Part shown: piece after piece, positions 22,247-32,590 of the stretch
Layout: each line of letters begins with the position of its first letter
How positions within the stretch are numbered: the stretch's first letter is position 1
DNA from: Rheum nobile
Taxonomy: Eukaryota; Streptophyta; Magnoliopsida; Caryophyllales; Polygonaceae
Direction: 5' to 3'
Assembly (NCBI GenBank): GCA_027886185.1
Contig: WOAB01000606.1
Coordinates: 3,968,001 to 4,032,000 of the forward strand
DNA length: 64,000 nt
The notes under the pieces: model-generated
Database searches by the model: none
Told to the model about the DNA's origin: nothing
What the model saw: the letters and a program-made list of their open reading frames with translations, nothing else
Translations under genes and position numbers: made by a program

Positions 22247-24083
22247 ATGGCGTCTCCTAAATTGAAGAAGACCCGAGCCCTTATCAAAAGTGTGGATGAG
22301 GAGGATGTTCCCTTTCGTTCCCTAGACCTTCTTAGCGCTAGCGATTCTGTACCAGGGACTTTAGTCCAGTCCGAACTTGATAGGATTTTAGAAATAGGAG
22401 GTTTCCCCGTAGGTGTTGTCGCACGCCTTCTGTCTCCGGACGAACGTGCAGACTGGTTCAAAGAAGGATGGGTATGCTTCTTTGAGTATCCTTTCAGAAT
22501 CGGTCATGTCTTCCTCTTCTCTCGTTTGGTCCAAAACTTTTTGGCCGTGTTAAAGTTGGCTCATTGCCAAGTCATGCCTCATACATGGCGGTTGCTCCAG
22601 ACGATTGATTCTGTTTCTGCAGTAAAAAACATAGATTTTGACTTCGATGCCTTGTGGCGATCCTATTACCTGAGTACTCGGGGTTCCTGTAGGTTCCAAT
22701 TACGTCTCCGTAAACAAAAAAGCCCCCTTGCACTGAATCTAGATGTTAACGACCGAGGATGGAGATCTCGATTCTTTTTTGTTGAGCGTAAAAGCCTTGA
22801 AAGCGTTTCTGATTGCACTTTTCTTTTATCCGACTGGAGTATCTCAGGTATCGTGTTTTTCCGCTTCTTTGTTTTAATCGATCGTCTTCTAAATTCCTTC
22901 TTACATGTTCTTCTTTGTAGCCCCTGAACCTGGCGATCCTACTGGTTTTGAAAAAGTAATTGCTTCTCTGCTGGCACTCCCCGAAAACGAAAGATCATTC
23001 AAAAATACCAACTTTCTCCTCTCAGAAATCAAAGAGATGTCGACTCCTGCTGCCTCAGTTACTAAAGGCACATGTTCGTTCCTCCAGGTATGCATCTGGC
23101 TGGTTTTTGTGGTTTTCCTGTGCTTATGCTGCTGTGTTATGTTATCAGCATCTAAGGGCGGAAGGTCCAGCACTCGCTTGTCTGGGAAGAACCTCCTGGA
23201 TCAAAGGCGATCGGCGGCTATGGCGTCTTCTTCCGCTAGAGGTCCAAGCAAGGTTGGGCCCTCTGTTGGGGTTATTTCCCTGGATTCGCCACCGTCGAAG
23301 GTGTCGGGTGTTAAGAGGAAAGCAATAACTGCTCCGAGTTTCTCCGCTGGAATGTTGAAGGAAAGATCGGTTGAGGATCTGTTCAGTTTCGGCGATGCTG
23401 AGGCCAAGAAGGAGATTGGTGACCTCCATCCTATAGATTGTATAAACGAAGCTGTAGTGGGTGCTTGGAAGGTTTGAAAAAACTCTTCTTTTATTCGAGC
23501 ATGTCTTATTTCTCTGTTTTCTTTTTTACATTGCTATCGTGTATGCTCTTTTCTGCAGATTTTTCAATATTCACTTGTGGCATCTACAACCGTTCAAGAA
23601 CTGAGTGATCAAGCCGACAGGAAAGTGATTCGCCTGGAGGAGCAGTTGAAGATGGCCGAAGATCGCTTGAAGGCTTCGGATCGCGAACTGTCTTCAATCA
23701 AGCGAGACTATGATGCTCGCCTGGAAGGAGTGAAGGCGGAGGTGCGGGCTAAGACTGAGAGACTTCGTGAGAACAATGCCCGTACTGCTGGAGATGTTGG
23801 GGCGTATTATGGCTTGAAGTCTCGCATCGAAATGATGGAGGAATTTGCTGCTGGCTCCCATGTCGACTGAAAGGTTGATGATGCGAAGGCAGACATGGAA
23901 ATGATGTATCCTGATGGCAACCCAGGGGCCGAGCTTTTCAAACTGGTAGGTTTGGGCGTCGAGGATGACAAGGAGGAGGCCGACCAAGATGGTGTCGAGG
24001 CCGTCGAAGGCACGCCCCAAGTCGACCAAGAAGCAATTTCTGGCAGGGAGATCGTTCTTGCGGAAAAATCCGGTGAATCTTAG
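22247..24083 (+). pseudogene. Antisense spliced gene of Tat-F
   Basis: Exons 22247-22847, 22921-23067, 23149-23471 and 23559-24083 (601, 147, 323, 525 nt) have the same intron phases as Tat-A and make a 531-codon frame. The only lesion is a TGA at 23868-23870 where relatives have Trp. The first intron is 73 nt, as in Tat-A, and intron 2 begins GC rather than GT. Exon 1 shares FRIGH, CQVMP and DVNDRGW with Tat-A. Exon 3 has a basic GVKRK patch. Exon 4 has a coiled coil and the NPGAELF motif. Clear divergence from Tat-A at the protein level with identical gene structure suggests long-term selection. Confidence 0.78.
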
Positions 24084-24695
24084 AGCATTTAGGAGTGACT
24101 TTTATGTGAACACCGTTTTTTTTTTTTTTTTTTTTAAGACTTCTGTTTGTGGATGACAGTGTATGCCCCGTCGTGGAGACAGAATGGACAACGTAGTTCT
24201 TTTGGTGACCCGTCTACCATCATGGGTTGCGTATTAATCGTAGGAAGTTTTTATGTTTTGTACCTTGCTTCGTTTTTGTTGTGAATTTGCTTTTGCAGGT
24301 GGTTCATCACTGGTCGGGCAACGATCATGTTGTGGACTTGTTTGCGTGATCACGTCTTTTAGGGGGAGGCATGTATGTCGTGTTAGATGTTAGTCATGAG
24401 AGTTGTATTTTAGGGAGGTAAGCAAGTGTATCTTGCGTAATGTGTATAAGGCGTTGTATGTAGATCGATCGTGTTTGTATTTATATAAGCGCTTTTGTGT
24501 AGTTGTTGTGGATATCCTTTGCAAATCTTTTCCTGAGGCCTCTTGTTTTCCTGTTTTCGAAACATGTCTTTAAAAGGAGGTAAGCTTTGAAACGACCGTT
24601 GGGAGGGAGACCTAACGGCCCTCCGATGCTTAAGTTAGTAGTCGTCATGTAGATAAAAGAATGCACAGAGATATAAAAAATATGTAAGTAAGGTT
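24084..24695. other. Non-coding 3' zone of Tat-F
   Basis: No gene is seen. It holds a run of T (about 24116-24135), one hairpin motif (24207-24229) and the end of the pol 3' UTR. Confidence 0.6.
24207..24229 (+). other. Single hairpin motif, Tat-F
   Basis: GACCCGTCTACCATCATGGG corresponds to the paired motif of Tat-A, in the same orientation to the antisense gene and 124 nt past its stop. Confidence 0.5.
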
Positions 24696-27600
24696 TTAGA
24701 AATGGTACAACTTTAGATGAGTCGCATTCCAGCTTTGGGGGATGGGTTCTCCGTCTTTGGTTTCTAGTTGATATGCTCCTTGCCCAACTATTTCTTTGAT
24801 AAGGTAAGGCCCTTCCCATTGAGGTGCAAGTTTCCCGTCGGCTAGGTCTCTGGTATTTTGAAATGTTTTTCTCAAGACCCAATCCCCTACCTTGAAGACT
24901 TTGATTCTGACATTCTTGTTGTAGCTTCGAGCGACTTGCTGTTGGTATCGGACCATCCGGACTCGGGCCTTTTCCCTTGCTTCGTCGACAGTGTCGAGAT
25001 TGTGGGCTAACTCGACGTCGTTTTGTTCCGGTGTTTGGAGTCCGTATCGAGCAGTCGGAATAAGTATCTCGGCGGGAATGACTGCTTCAGACCCGTATAC
25101 GAGTGAGAAGGGACTTTGTCCTATGGCATTTTTGGGCGTCGTCCTGTCGGACCATAAGATCAAAGGAAGCTCGTCGGCCCATTTTCCTTTTGCCCTAGTG
25201 AGGCGTTTCTTCAGGTTATTGATGATGATCTTGTTGCTTGACTCCGCTTGTCCGTTCGACTGTGGATATCTCGGTGTAGATGTGATCAGTGAGATGTTCC
25301 ATTGTTTGCAGAAGGATCGCGTCTGTTTACCGATGAATTGGGAGCCATTGTCGCATACGATTTCTGATGGGACGTCAAACTTGCATACGATGTTACGTTT
25401 TATAAACGAGACGACGTGTTTTTCTTTTACCTCATGGTATGCCTCAGCTTCTATCCATTTGGAGAAGTAATCGGTCATGGCAAAGAAGAAAACTCGTTGT
25501 CCTAACGCAGGAGGTAATTTCCCGACTATGTCCATCCCCCATCGCATGAAGGGCCATGGTGCCAAGCTCGGATGGAGTAGCTCGAATGGCTGGTGGGGGA
25601 CGGGTGCATGTCGCTGACAAGCGTCGCACATCTTGACGTATTCCGCCGCGTCTCTGTTCATTGTGGGCCAGTAGTAACCTGCCCTGTGGGCTTTGTCGGA
25701 CAGGCTGCGTCCCCCGGTGTGGTTTCCACATTCACCATCGTGTAAAGATTGTAAAATTCGAGGGACTTCCGACGTTTCAAGGCAGCGCAGTAGTAGGCAT
25801 GTGACAGATCGCTTAAATAGTACATTATCTTTTAAATCAAAGGTTGTCGCTTGTACCTTGAGTCTTTTGGCTTCTGCTCTGTCTGGAGGAAGTATTCCGT
25901 CTTTGAGCCACTTGATGTAGGGAGTAGTCCAATCCTCTAATGGGTGGACGTTCTCTTCTGGGGTCAGGTCGGCTATGGCTTGAATGTCGCTTGGATTAGC
26001 CATTTTGAGAGTTCTAGGCGCTGCTGGAGTGGTGATGTGTGCTAGGGGAATACTGAGGAAGTCGCGAGGGTGTAGGTTTGATCCGAGGTTTGCCAAAGCA
26101 TTAGCTTGTGTGTTGAGGTCGCGTGGAACTTGTCGGATAGTGAAGCTGTGGAATTTTTTTGCTAGCCTCTTGACGACGTCCAGATATGCCATCATCCTAT
26201 CGTCTTTTGCGGCGTAGGATCCCTGCACTTGGTTGACGATTAGGAGTGAATCACATGTTACCTCTATGTTTGATATTTCGAGGTCGAGCGCTAGGGTAAG
26301 TCCGAACACGGGGGCTTCGTATTCTGCTTCATTGTTGGTCGCGTCCCACTCGCATCTCACGGCTTGGGCTATGTGATCCCCTTGTGGTGATTTTAGCACG
26401 ATGCCTAGGCCGACTCCTCTTACGTTCGAAGCACCGTCTGTGTGTAGTTGCCACGTGCCCTTGTCGTCTTCTTTTTTCAGGTGTTCCGCTTCCTTTGCGG
26501 CTTCTTGTTCTAGCGTCGGACTAAAATCAGCCACAAAGTCGGCTAAAGCCTGAGATTTGATCGTTGTCCGGGGCTCATATTCAATGTCAAACCCGCTTAG
26601 GTGTATGGCCCATTTGGCCATTCGTCCTGTAAATTCTGGCTTCCTCATGATGGCTTTCATGGGATGGTTAGTTCTTACAATAATAGTATGCGATTCAAAG
26701 TAAGGTCGCAGTTTATTAGATGTCATGACTAATGCTAAAACTAATTTTTCAAGCAACGTGTACCTTGTTTCTGCTGAAAGTAAGGATCGACTTACGTAGT
26801 AGACGGGTGATTGCTTGCCGTCTTCTTCCCTGGTAAGGACTGTGCTGACGGACGACTCGGAGACTGCTAGGTATAGTGGTAATGGTTCATCGTCCTTTGG
26901 TTTGGATAACAGTAGTGGACTTGATAGGTATGCCTTTAAGTCTTGGAAAGCTTGCTCGTGTGTGGCTGTCCAGTCGAACGACTTATTTTTCTTGAGCGCC
27001 TCGTAGAAGAGTTTGCACTTGTCGGACGACTTAGATATAAATCGGTTTAATGCGGCTATCCGTCCTGTCAGCTTTTGGACGTCTTTGACGCACCGAGGAG
27101 ATCTAAGGTCGACGATTGCTTTTATTTGATCGGGACTGGCTTCGATCCCCCTTTGAGTGACCATGTATCCCAGGAACTTCCCTGAAGACACTCCGAAAGA
27201 GCATTTAGTTGGATTCAATTTCATATCGTACCTCTCAAGTATTTCGAAGGCTTCTTTCAAGTGCTCGATGTGGTCGGCTGCTTTCTTGGACTTGACGAGC
27301 ATATCGTCGATATAGACTTCCATCGTGTCGCCTATTTGATCTTTGAACATCTTGTTTACCAATCTCTGGTACGTGGCTCCTGCATTTTTTAGCCCGAAGG
27401 GCATCACTTTATAACAGTACGTACCTTGGCTTGTTATGAAGGCTGTTTTTTCTTGGTCGCTTGGATCCATGAGGATCTGGTTGTAGCCACTGAACGCGTC
27501 CATGAATGTTAGCATTTCGTGCCCTGCTGTCGCGTCGACCATGGCATCGATGTGTGGTAGAGGGAAAGAATCCTTTGGACAGGCCTTGTTTAAGTCTGTG

Positions 27601-27980
27601 AAGTCGATGCATACTCTCCATTTTCCGTTCTTCTTTTGTACCACCACTATGTTTGCCAACCAGTCTGGGTACTTGACTTCTCTGATCTTACCTGTTTCAA
27701 GTAAATTCTTTACCTCGTCGTCTACAATTTTATTACATTCTGGCACGAACTTTCTCCTTTTCTGCTTGACGGGAGGATGTGATGGATCTACGTTCAGTTT
27801 ATGAGTAATAATGTCTGGGGAAATTCCTATCATATCTTCATGGGACCAAGCAAAGCAATTAGCGTGAGTACATAAAAAGGAAATTAAGTCTGCCCTGGTG
27901 GAATCGTTTAGGTCTGATCCGACTCTTACTATTTGCGTCGGCTTAGAAGGATCCAATGCGACTTCGTCGAGTGACTCCAT
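24696..27980 (-). CDS. Tat-F pol polyprotein: RT, RNase H, archaeal-type RNase H, integrase
   Basis: The uninterrupted frame is 1,094 codons from the first Met, in frame with the upstream UAG. RT shows VVVQKKNGKWRVCIDF, FSGYNQI and the catalytic YIDD (MEVYIDDMLVKS). The retroviral RNase H lacks its first Asp (LYLAVSESSVS), as expected in the Tat lineage. The archaeal-type RNase H has HTDGAS, NNEAEYEA and CDSLLIV, but the last acidic motif reads QANALA where other copies have QADALA (Asp to Asn). Integrase keeps CDACQRH, GMDIVGKLP, VCDNGSQF and NGQAESSNK. It is expected to act inside particles and the nucleus. It is the only full-length pol frame in the window, but RNase H activity is doubtful. 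Confidence 0.93.
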   Translation of the reverse strand: MESLDEVALDPSKPTQIVRVGSDLNDSTRADLISFLCTHANCFAWSHEDMIGISPDIITHKLNVDPSHPPVKQKRRKFVPECNKIVDDEVKNLLETGKIREVKYPDWLANIVVVQKKNGKWRVCIDFTDLNKACPKDSFPLPHIDAMVDATAGHEMLTFMDAFSGYNQILMDPSDQEKTAFITSQGTYCYKVMPFGLKNAGATYQRLVNKMFKDQIGDTMEVYIDDMLVKSKKAADHIEHLKEAFEILERYDMKLNPTKCSFGVSSGKFLGYMVTQRGIEASPDQIKAIVDLRSPRCVKDVQKLTGRIAALNRFISKSSDKCKLFYEALKKNKSFDWTATHEQAFQDLKAYLSSPLLLSKPKDDEPLPLYLAVSESSVSTVLTREEDGKQSPVYYVSRSLLSAETRYTLLEKLVLALVMTSNKLRPYFESHTIIVRTNHPMKAIMRKPEFTGRMAKWAIHLSGFDIEYEPRTTIKSQALADFVADFSPTLEQEAAKEAEHLKKEDDKGTWQLHTDGASNVRGVGLGIVLKSPQGDHIAQAVRCEWDATNNEAEYEAPVFGLTLALDLEISNIEVTCDSLLIVNQVQGSYAAKDDRMMAYLDVVKRLAKKFHSFTIRQVPRDLNTQANALANLGSNLHPRDFLSIPLAHITTPAAPRTLKMANPSDIQAIADLTPEENVHPLEDWTTPYIKWLKDGILPPDRAEAKRLKVQATTFDLKDNVLFKRSVTCLLLRCLETSEVPRILQSLHDGECGNHTGGRSLSDKAHRAGYYWPTMNRDAAEYVKMCDACQRHAPVPHQPFELLHPSLAPWPFMRWGMDIVGKLPPALGQRVFFFAMTDYFSKWIEAEAYHEVKEKHVVSFIKRNIVCKFDVPSEIVCDNGSQFIGKQTRSFCKQWNISLITSTPRYPQSNGQAESSNKIIINNLKKRLTRAKGKWADELPLILWSDRTTPKNAIGQSPFSLVYGSEAVIPAEILIPTARYGLQTPEQNDVELAHNLDTVDEAREKARVRMVRYQQQVARSYNKNVRIKVFKVGDWVLRKTFQNTRDLADGKLAPQWEGPYLIKEIVGQGAYQLETKDGEPIPQSWNATHLKLYHF

Positions 27981-28019
27981 TTCTGGCTCGACGTATCGAG
28001 TGGTCCCTTCGCCGTGCTG

Positions 28020-28028
28020 TAATTGCTA
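28020..28028 (-). promoter_or_regulatory. UAG CAA UUA between gag-protease and pol, Tat-F
   Basis: This is an in-frame stop followed exactly by CAAUUA, the tobacco mosaic virus readthrough context. It joins the gag-protease and pol frames. Confidence 0.7.
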
Positions 28029-29079
28029 CGCTGTAGTTTTGTCGACTGCCCTTTTCATTGAGGTCACGTAGCATTCCTTGGCAGCCCTTTGGTCGCCTTT
28101 GATTTCCTGTACCCCCCACTTGGTCGGGAATTTTATCGTTTGGTGATAAGTGGAAGGTACAGCTTTCATGGCGTGGATCCAAGGTCTGCCAAGGATCGCA
28201 TTGTATGGGGACGGGCAGTCGAGAATTAAAAATTGTACCTGTTGGTTTACTCCACCCGCATATGTTGTTAACACGACTTCGCCCAAGGTGTATTTAACTT
28301 CTCCGCTGAACCCGACCAGAGGGGTCGAATTTCGGGTTAGGTCGTCCTCGCTTAAACCCATGCCTTTTAGGGCGTCGAGTGTTAACAAGTTGGTGGAGCT
28401 CCTTGTGTCGATTAGTACACGACGAATCAAACAATTGCTAATTGATAAAGAGATTACCAAACCATCGTGATGATCGCCCAGATCTTGGGCTTCTGAGTCG
28501 TCGAATGTAATGGCTGGATCGTTTGGACTCTGCGATTGCTTCGCCCCTGATGGAGTAGGTCTGTCGCCACGACTTTCTCGGGCATGCCTTTTTGCGGCGG
28601 AGTACGTGTTTCCACATACGTCCGACCCTCCTGAGATAGTGTTAACAATTTTAGTTGGAATCAGAGAGGGTGGTTTATCCGAGGATACCTGGTCCTTTCG
28701 GTCGAGAGTCGCCTTGGCTCTGTCTGATATTACGTCGCGCAATAGCCCCTGTGCAAGGAGTCTGGCGACTTCTTTGCGAAGGGCTATGCACTCGTCGATT
28801 GAGTGTCCATGGTCTCCGTGGAATTCACACCATCGGTTCATGTCCTTTCTGGCGTCTGGCTTGTCGCTCTTCCGAGGCCATCTTACTTCCTTTCCGTATT
28901 TGTCGAAACTCTTCACAAGTTCCGACACGGATATGTTAAAGTTGTATGAATGGAGTTTCGGAGGGAGAGCGGGGTTGGTTCGCCAGTCTTGGTTCATGTC
29001 ATAAGAATTGTTTACCTGACCGGAGTCGTTCCGCCCCTTAGGGTATGGTTGGTGTCGTCGGTCGCATCGATGATCTGAC
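28026..29079 (-). pseudogene. Tat-F gag C-terminus and protease
   Basis: The frame continues gag after the CACTA insertion: a CCHC-type knuckle (CEFHGDHGHSIDEC), then protease with LIDTRSSTNLL, where the conserved DTG reads DTR, and ILGRPW. It ends at the UAG 28028-28026. The Gly to Arg change in the active-site triad should inactivate the protease. Confidence 0.88.
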
Positions 29080-29093
29080 CACTAGTACAGAAA

Positions 29094-29470
29094 TGTTCAT
29101 TTACCCCGTAAGAAAATAGCCTGGATCACTCAAATTCGGGCTAATAAGTCATTAAAATTGTAGAACATATGTTTTTTTTTCTTGGGATAAGAAAAGAGCC
29201 CGGATATATGACGGCGCGCCTGGGCTAAATGATATATTGCAATTTAAACGTTATGAGAATATAGCCCGAGCATTTTTTATTATCAAAATCCGGGTTATTA
29301 AGTAGAAATCTTATTTCTCTTATACGAATATAGCCCGAATATACCCACTAGTTAATATCCGGGCTATTTAATCAATTTAAACTTGATTATATATTACGGT
29401 CTTTCATACAACCGGGCTAAAACATATATTTATAACTGTTTAACAAAATGAAAATAAGGCAGTACTGAAA
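29094..29470. repeat. Left subterminal repeats of CACTA-I
   Basis: At least six copies of (A/T)TAGCCCG or CGGGCTA in both orientations lie in AT-rich DNA. These are the usual transposase-binding zone in this superfamily. Confidence 0.75.
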
Positions 29471-30075
29471 CTCCATCCCCGACTCACATCGTCTCACCCC
29501 GAAGTCGCTACCCCTGAAATCTGGTCCTCATCATCTCTACCCCGAAGTGCCTACTGTTCATCGTCTACCCAATGCCCGCCTCGAACCCTTGAAGTTCACC
29601 TTATCCCCAAATCGTTCTCTTGCTAAACCAAACCAAATTAGGGCTTCCAAGGTAAATACATCTTCCAAATTAGGGCGTGCTAGGCTGCTGCGGAACACCT
29701 ACTGGAGCTGCGCCTGCGGGAGGACTCACAAGTTGTGCGCTTATGCTTGTGGTCGTCTCCTCCTTGCTGGTCGGCTTCGCTGCAGCGGGAGCCGGGAGGG
29801 CGAGGCTGCTGCCGTGCTGCCAATGCTACGGAAGGGCGACTGGGCAAGGCTGATGTGGGATGGCGAGGCTCCTTGTTGGTCGGCTTCACAGTGGTCCGGC
29901 GACCGGGCTCCTTCAGGTTCAGATCTGCAATTATTTCTCCCAAATTTATTGATGATTATTTCCCCCAAATGAAAGGATTATTTTCCCCAAATGTAGTGCT
30001 GATTATTTCCCCTAATATATACTTCTCAAGACATGGATTCGTTCTGAATGAGTTATTTCTTTGACAATGTTACAG
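29471..30075. other. GC-richer interior of CACTA-I, origin unknown
   Basis: It contains CT-rich leader-like sequence (CCCGAAGTCGC, CATCTCTACC) and small frames without recognisable domains. It may be a captured promoter and 5' UTR, but I cannot name the source. Confidence 0.4.
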
Positions 30076-30420
30076 ATGATGGCCTCTTACTCTGTATCAG
30101 ATGATGTTGCCTCTTATTATCTGTGTATGACATATGTTCATCCATTTATTTTCTCCCTTGCAACAATTATACCCATGCCTCCAGATGAGGTTCTCCGTAA
30201 AGGAAGTGGAACACTTTGTGAAATGCTTCTGATGGTCCAGGTTTGTCATTTGAGCATTTTATCATGTAAAATGTTTGTGTTATTTGTTAGCAATATATAT
30301 AGCATATTATTTTTTATCATGCCTTCTCTTCTGCTGTATGTACAGGCATTCAAGGCTAGTGTTATTTGTCCGAATAAGCACCAATCAGACTCAGAAAAGT
30401 ATCACAAGAATTTTATTTGC
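30076..30420 (+). pseudogene. Captured fragment of DNA polymerase epsilon catalytic subunit gene
   Basis: Exon 30076-30240 (165 nt, phase 0) and the start of the next exon at 30346 are joined by a GT-AG intron. The encoded SVSDDVASYYLCMTYVHPFI and DEVLRKGSGTLCEMLLMVQ, then AFKASVICPNKHQSD, match the region of the B-family replicative polymerase epsilon between its exonuclease and polymerase domains, as I recall that family. The frame ends soon after. It is a fragment and encodes no polymerase active site. Confidence 0.78.
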
Positions 30421-30554
30421 ATGTATTCTTAAACATACCTTTGTGATGTTGTTGCTTGCTGTTGAACTGCTGAAATTGAATTTCCATCTTATGAACTGTT
30501 CACACTAGTCTATTAGAGATGCTAACTTGTATGATTTGTCAAATGGAATTGCAG

Positions 30555-32033
30555 ATAATGTCCAATCCTGATTTGCTGAAAATGGAATCTGAGACCATGC
30601 AGAGCATGAGACCTGAGGACTTGAAACAGGCTGCGGAACATATGAAGTATGCCCAGCCAGAGCAAATTGTTGAGATTGGTGAAAAGCTTGCTAGTGCAAC
30701 TCCTGATGAACTAACATCCATTCGTGCTCGTGCTGATGCACAAATGTCCTATGAGATAAATGGAGCTGAAATGTTGAAGAAACAGGTAAGCGTATTAAGA
30801 AGTTAAAAAAGGTTCAGAACAATATATTACTTGTAAATTCGTCTAGGTTCTGCTGGTATAGTGGAAGTATAGAAGTGGGAAATAAAATGTGAATATGAAT
30901 CTGTATCACGGAGGTCAACTGGATAAAGAATCAGAATTTTAGAAGTTAGTTAATACAAAGAATTAGGGTATTGATTATGAACTATTTTCACTCTTGGCTG
31001 TTTATCATTTACTCCAATCATCTAATTATGCATCCACGCATTACACATCGCCATTAATTAGAAGTTGAAATAAATAGGAAGTGACTGGTATATACATCTA
31101 TTTGTACTTGTGATTGCAATTTATATATTTCTAAAGTATGTAAGTAACATTGCTTGGTTTCCCAATGCTCTCTTCGTGAAGCAAAATGTATTTATCATTG
31201 TTTTACTCTGATTATGTCAGGGAAACGAGCTCCATGGCCAGGGAAAATATCAAGATGCCTCACAGAAGTATTTGCATGTAAGTGCAGTATGGCATATTCG
31301 AAGATGTTATTAGTTTTATGTTGGTGATACGCTGATACCCCTTGACAGTGGCTTTTTTCTAATAATCCCTTCTCATATTTCTAGGCAAAAAAGAATCTTA
31401 AGGGGATACCAGCTGCCGACTGTAGAAACCTTCTGCTGGCATGCTCCCTAAATCTTATGTCGTGCTACTTGAAATTGAGACAATATGATGAGTGCGTAAA
31501 AGAAGGCTCTGAGGTATGCATGCTTAATATCGTCAGAAACTCAAAATACAGTTGTAGATTTCTCTTTGTTTGCAGTTAAAGACCGCCTATGATAATTTTA
31601 TGCAACCATAACAATAATTAATCTTGGGCTTTCAAAGTTAGTACTTTTGGAGGGAAATAGTGGCAAAGATTATTGAGCTATTGATCGTGGTTTCTTTTCC
31701 TTTGGTTGATTTGTCAGACTTATGGAGATTTTTTTTCCCTACATGCAAGGACATGTTTCTGAAACATTTCCCACATGTTTCAGGTGTTGTCCTATGATGC
31801 AAAGAATGTCAAAGCCCTGTATCGCAGAGGCCAAGCATACAAAGAATTGGGGCTTTTAGATGTGAGTTAGTACAATCATAGTCATGGTTTTAAATTTCTG
31901 TGTTTTCATTGCAACTATCTATTGATTTAATTGTGTTACCTGATGACTTGTAATTTCTGTAGGAAGCTGTCACAGACTTAAGTAGAGCCCATGAATTCTC
32001 ACCTGATGATGACACTATTGCTGAAGTTTTGAG
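30555..32033 (+). pseudogene. Captured fragment of outer envelope protein 61 (TPR7-like) gene
   Basis: Five exons (30555-30785, 31221-31277, 31385-31513, 31784-31861, 31963-32033) keep consensus splice sites and an open frame throughout. The N-terminal part (MSNPDLLKMESETMQSMRPE, EIGEKLASATPDELTSIRAR) and the TPR part (GNELHGQGKYQDASQKYL, NVKALYRRGQAYKELGLL) match plant OEP61, a chloroplast/ER membrane receptor for Hsp70-bound preproteins. The first residues, the last part and the membrane anchor are missing. Intact splice sites point to recent capture. A short following piece (ALAKMGAGKVG-like, about 32242-32290) may be another exon. Confidence 0.82.
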
Positions 32034-32319
32034 GTATGTTAAAGATTAATATTCTTCACAGTTAACTTATAACTTTTGTTTCTTGGAATCACTTGTGTTT
32101 CGTTGTATTTCATTCCATCTTTTTGAACTATTGAACTCTCTTTGTTGCATTGTTTTCTTGTGAAACTAGCTAATTAACAATTGAATATTCATTTAGTTTG
32201 GTATCTCTTTTGCATAGATCATTTAAGAATTTTGTTTCCAGCTCTGATCCTGATACTCTAGCAAAAATGGGTGCTGGGAAAGTTGGGGAGATCCTGCATC
32301 TGCCACTGTTTTGTATATA

Positions 32320-32576
32320 TTTGTTTTGAAAAAAAATGGACTTTTTAGCCCGGATGTAGAAGAGATCCGGGCTAAAATGTCCGGTTTTTTTTGTTCAAAC
32401 ACAAGGCTTTTTAGCCCGGACTTACCCAAATCCGGGCTAAAAGGTCTTGGTTTTTTAGCCCGGCCGTGTATTTGACATCTGGCCTAAATGCTCTATTATC
32501 ACACCAACCTAAAGCCCGGACCTATTTTATGGTATATCCGGGCTATATGTGAAAAAACGCCCGGGCTAAAAACACG
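32320..32576. repeat. Right subterminal repeats of CACTA-I
   Basis: TTTAGCCCGGA and TCCGGGCTA occur repeatedly in both orientations up to the terminal repeat. Confidence 0.78.
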
Positions 32577-32590
32577 TTTTTGTACTAGTG

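Larger units (their letters stand above)
29080..32590 (+). mobile_element. CACTA-I: non-autonomous CACTA transposon with captured exons
   Basis: The ends are CACTAGTACAGAAA (29080-29093) and, inverted, CACTAGTACAAAAA (32590-32577), flanked by the 3-bp target repeat GAC (29077-29079 and 32591-32593). Subterminal words TAGCCCGGAT and ATCCGGGCTA recur in both ends, as is typical of CACTA elements. No transposase is present. The interior carries intron-containing fragments of two unrelated plant genes, so it moved in trans. Confidence 0.93.
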
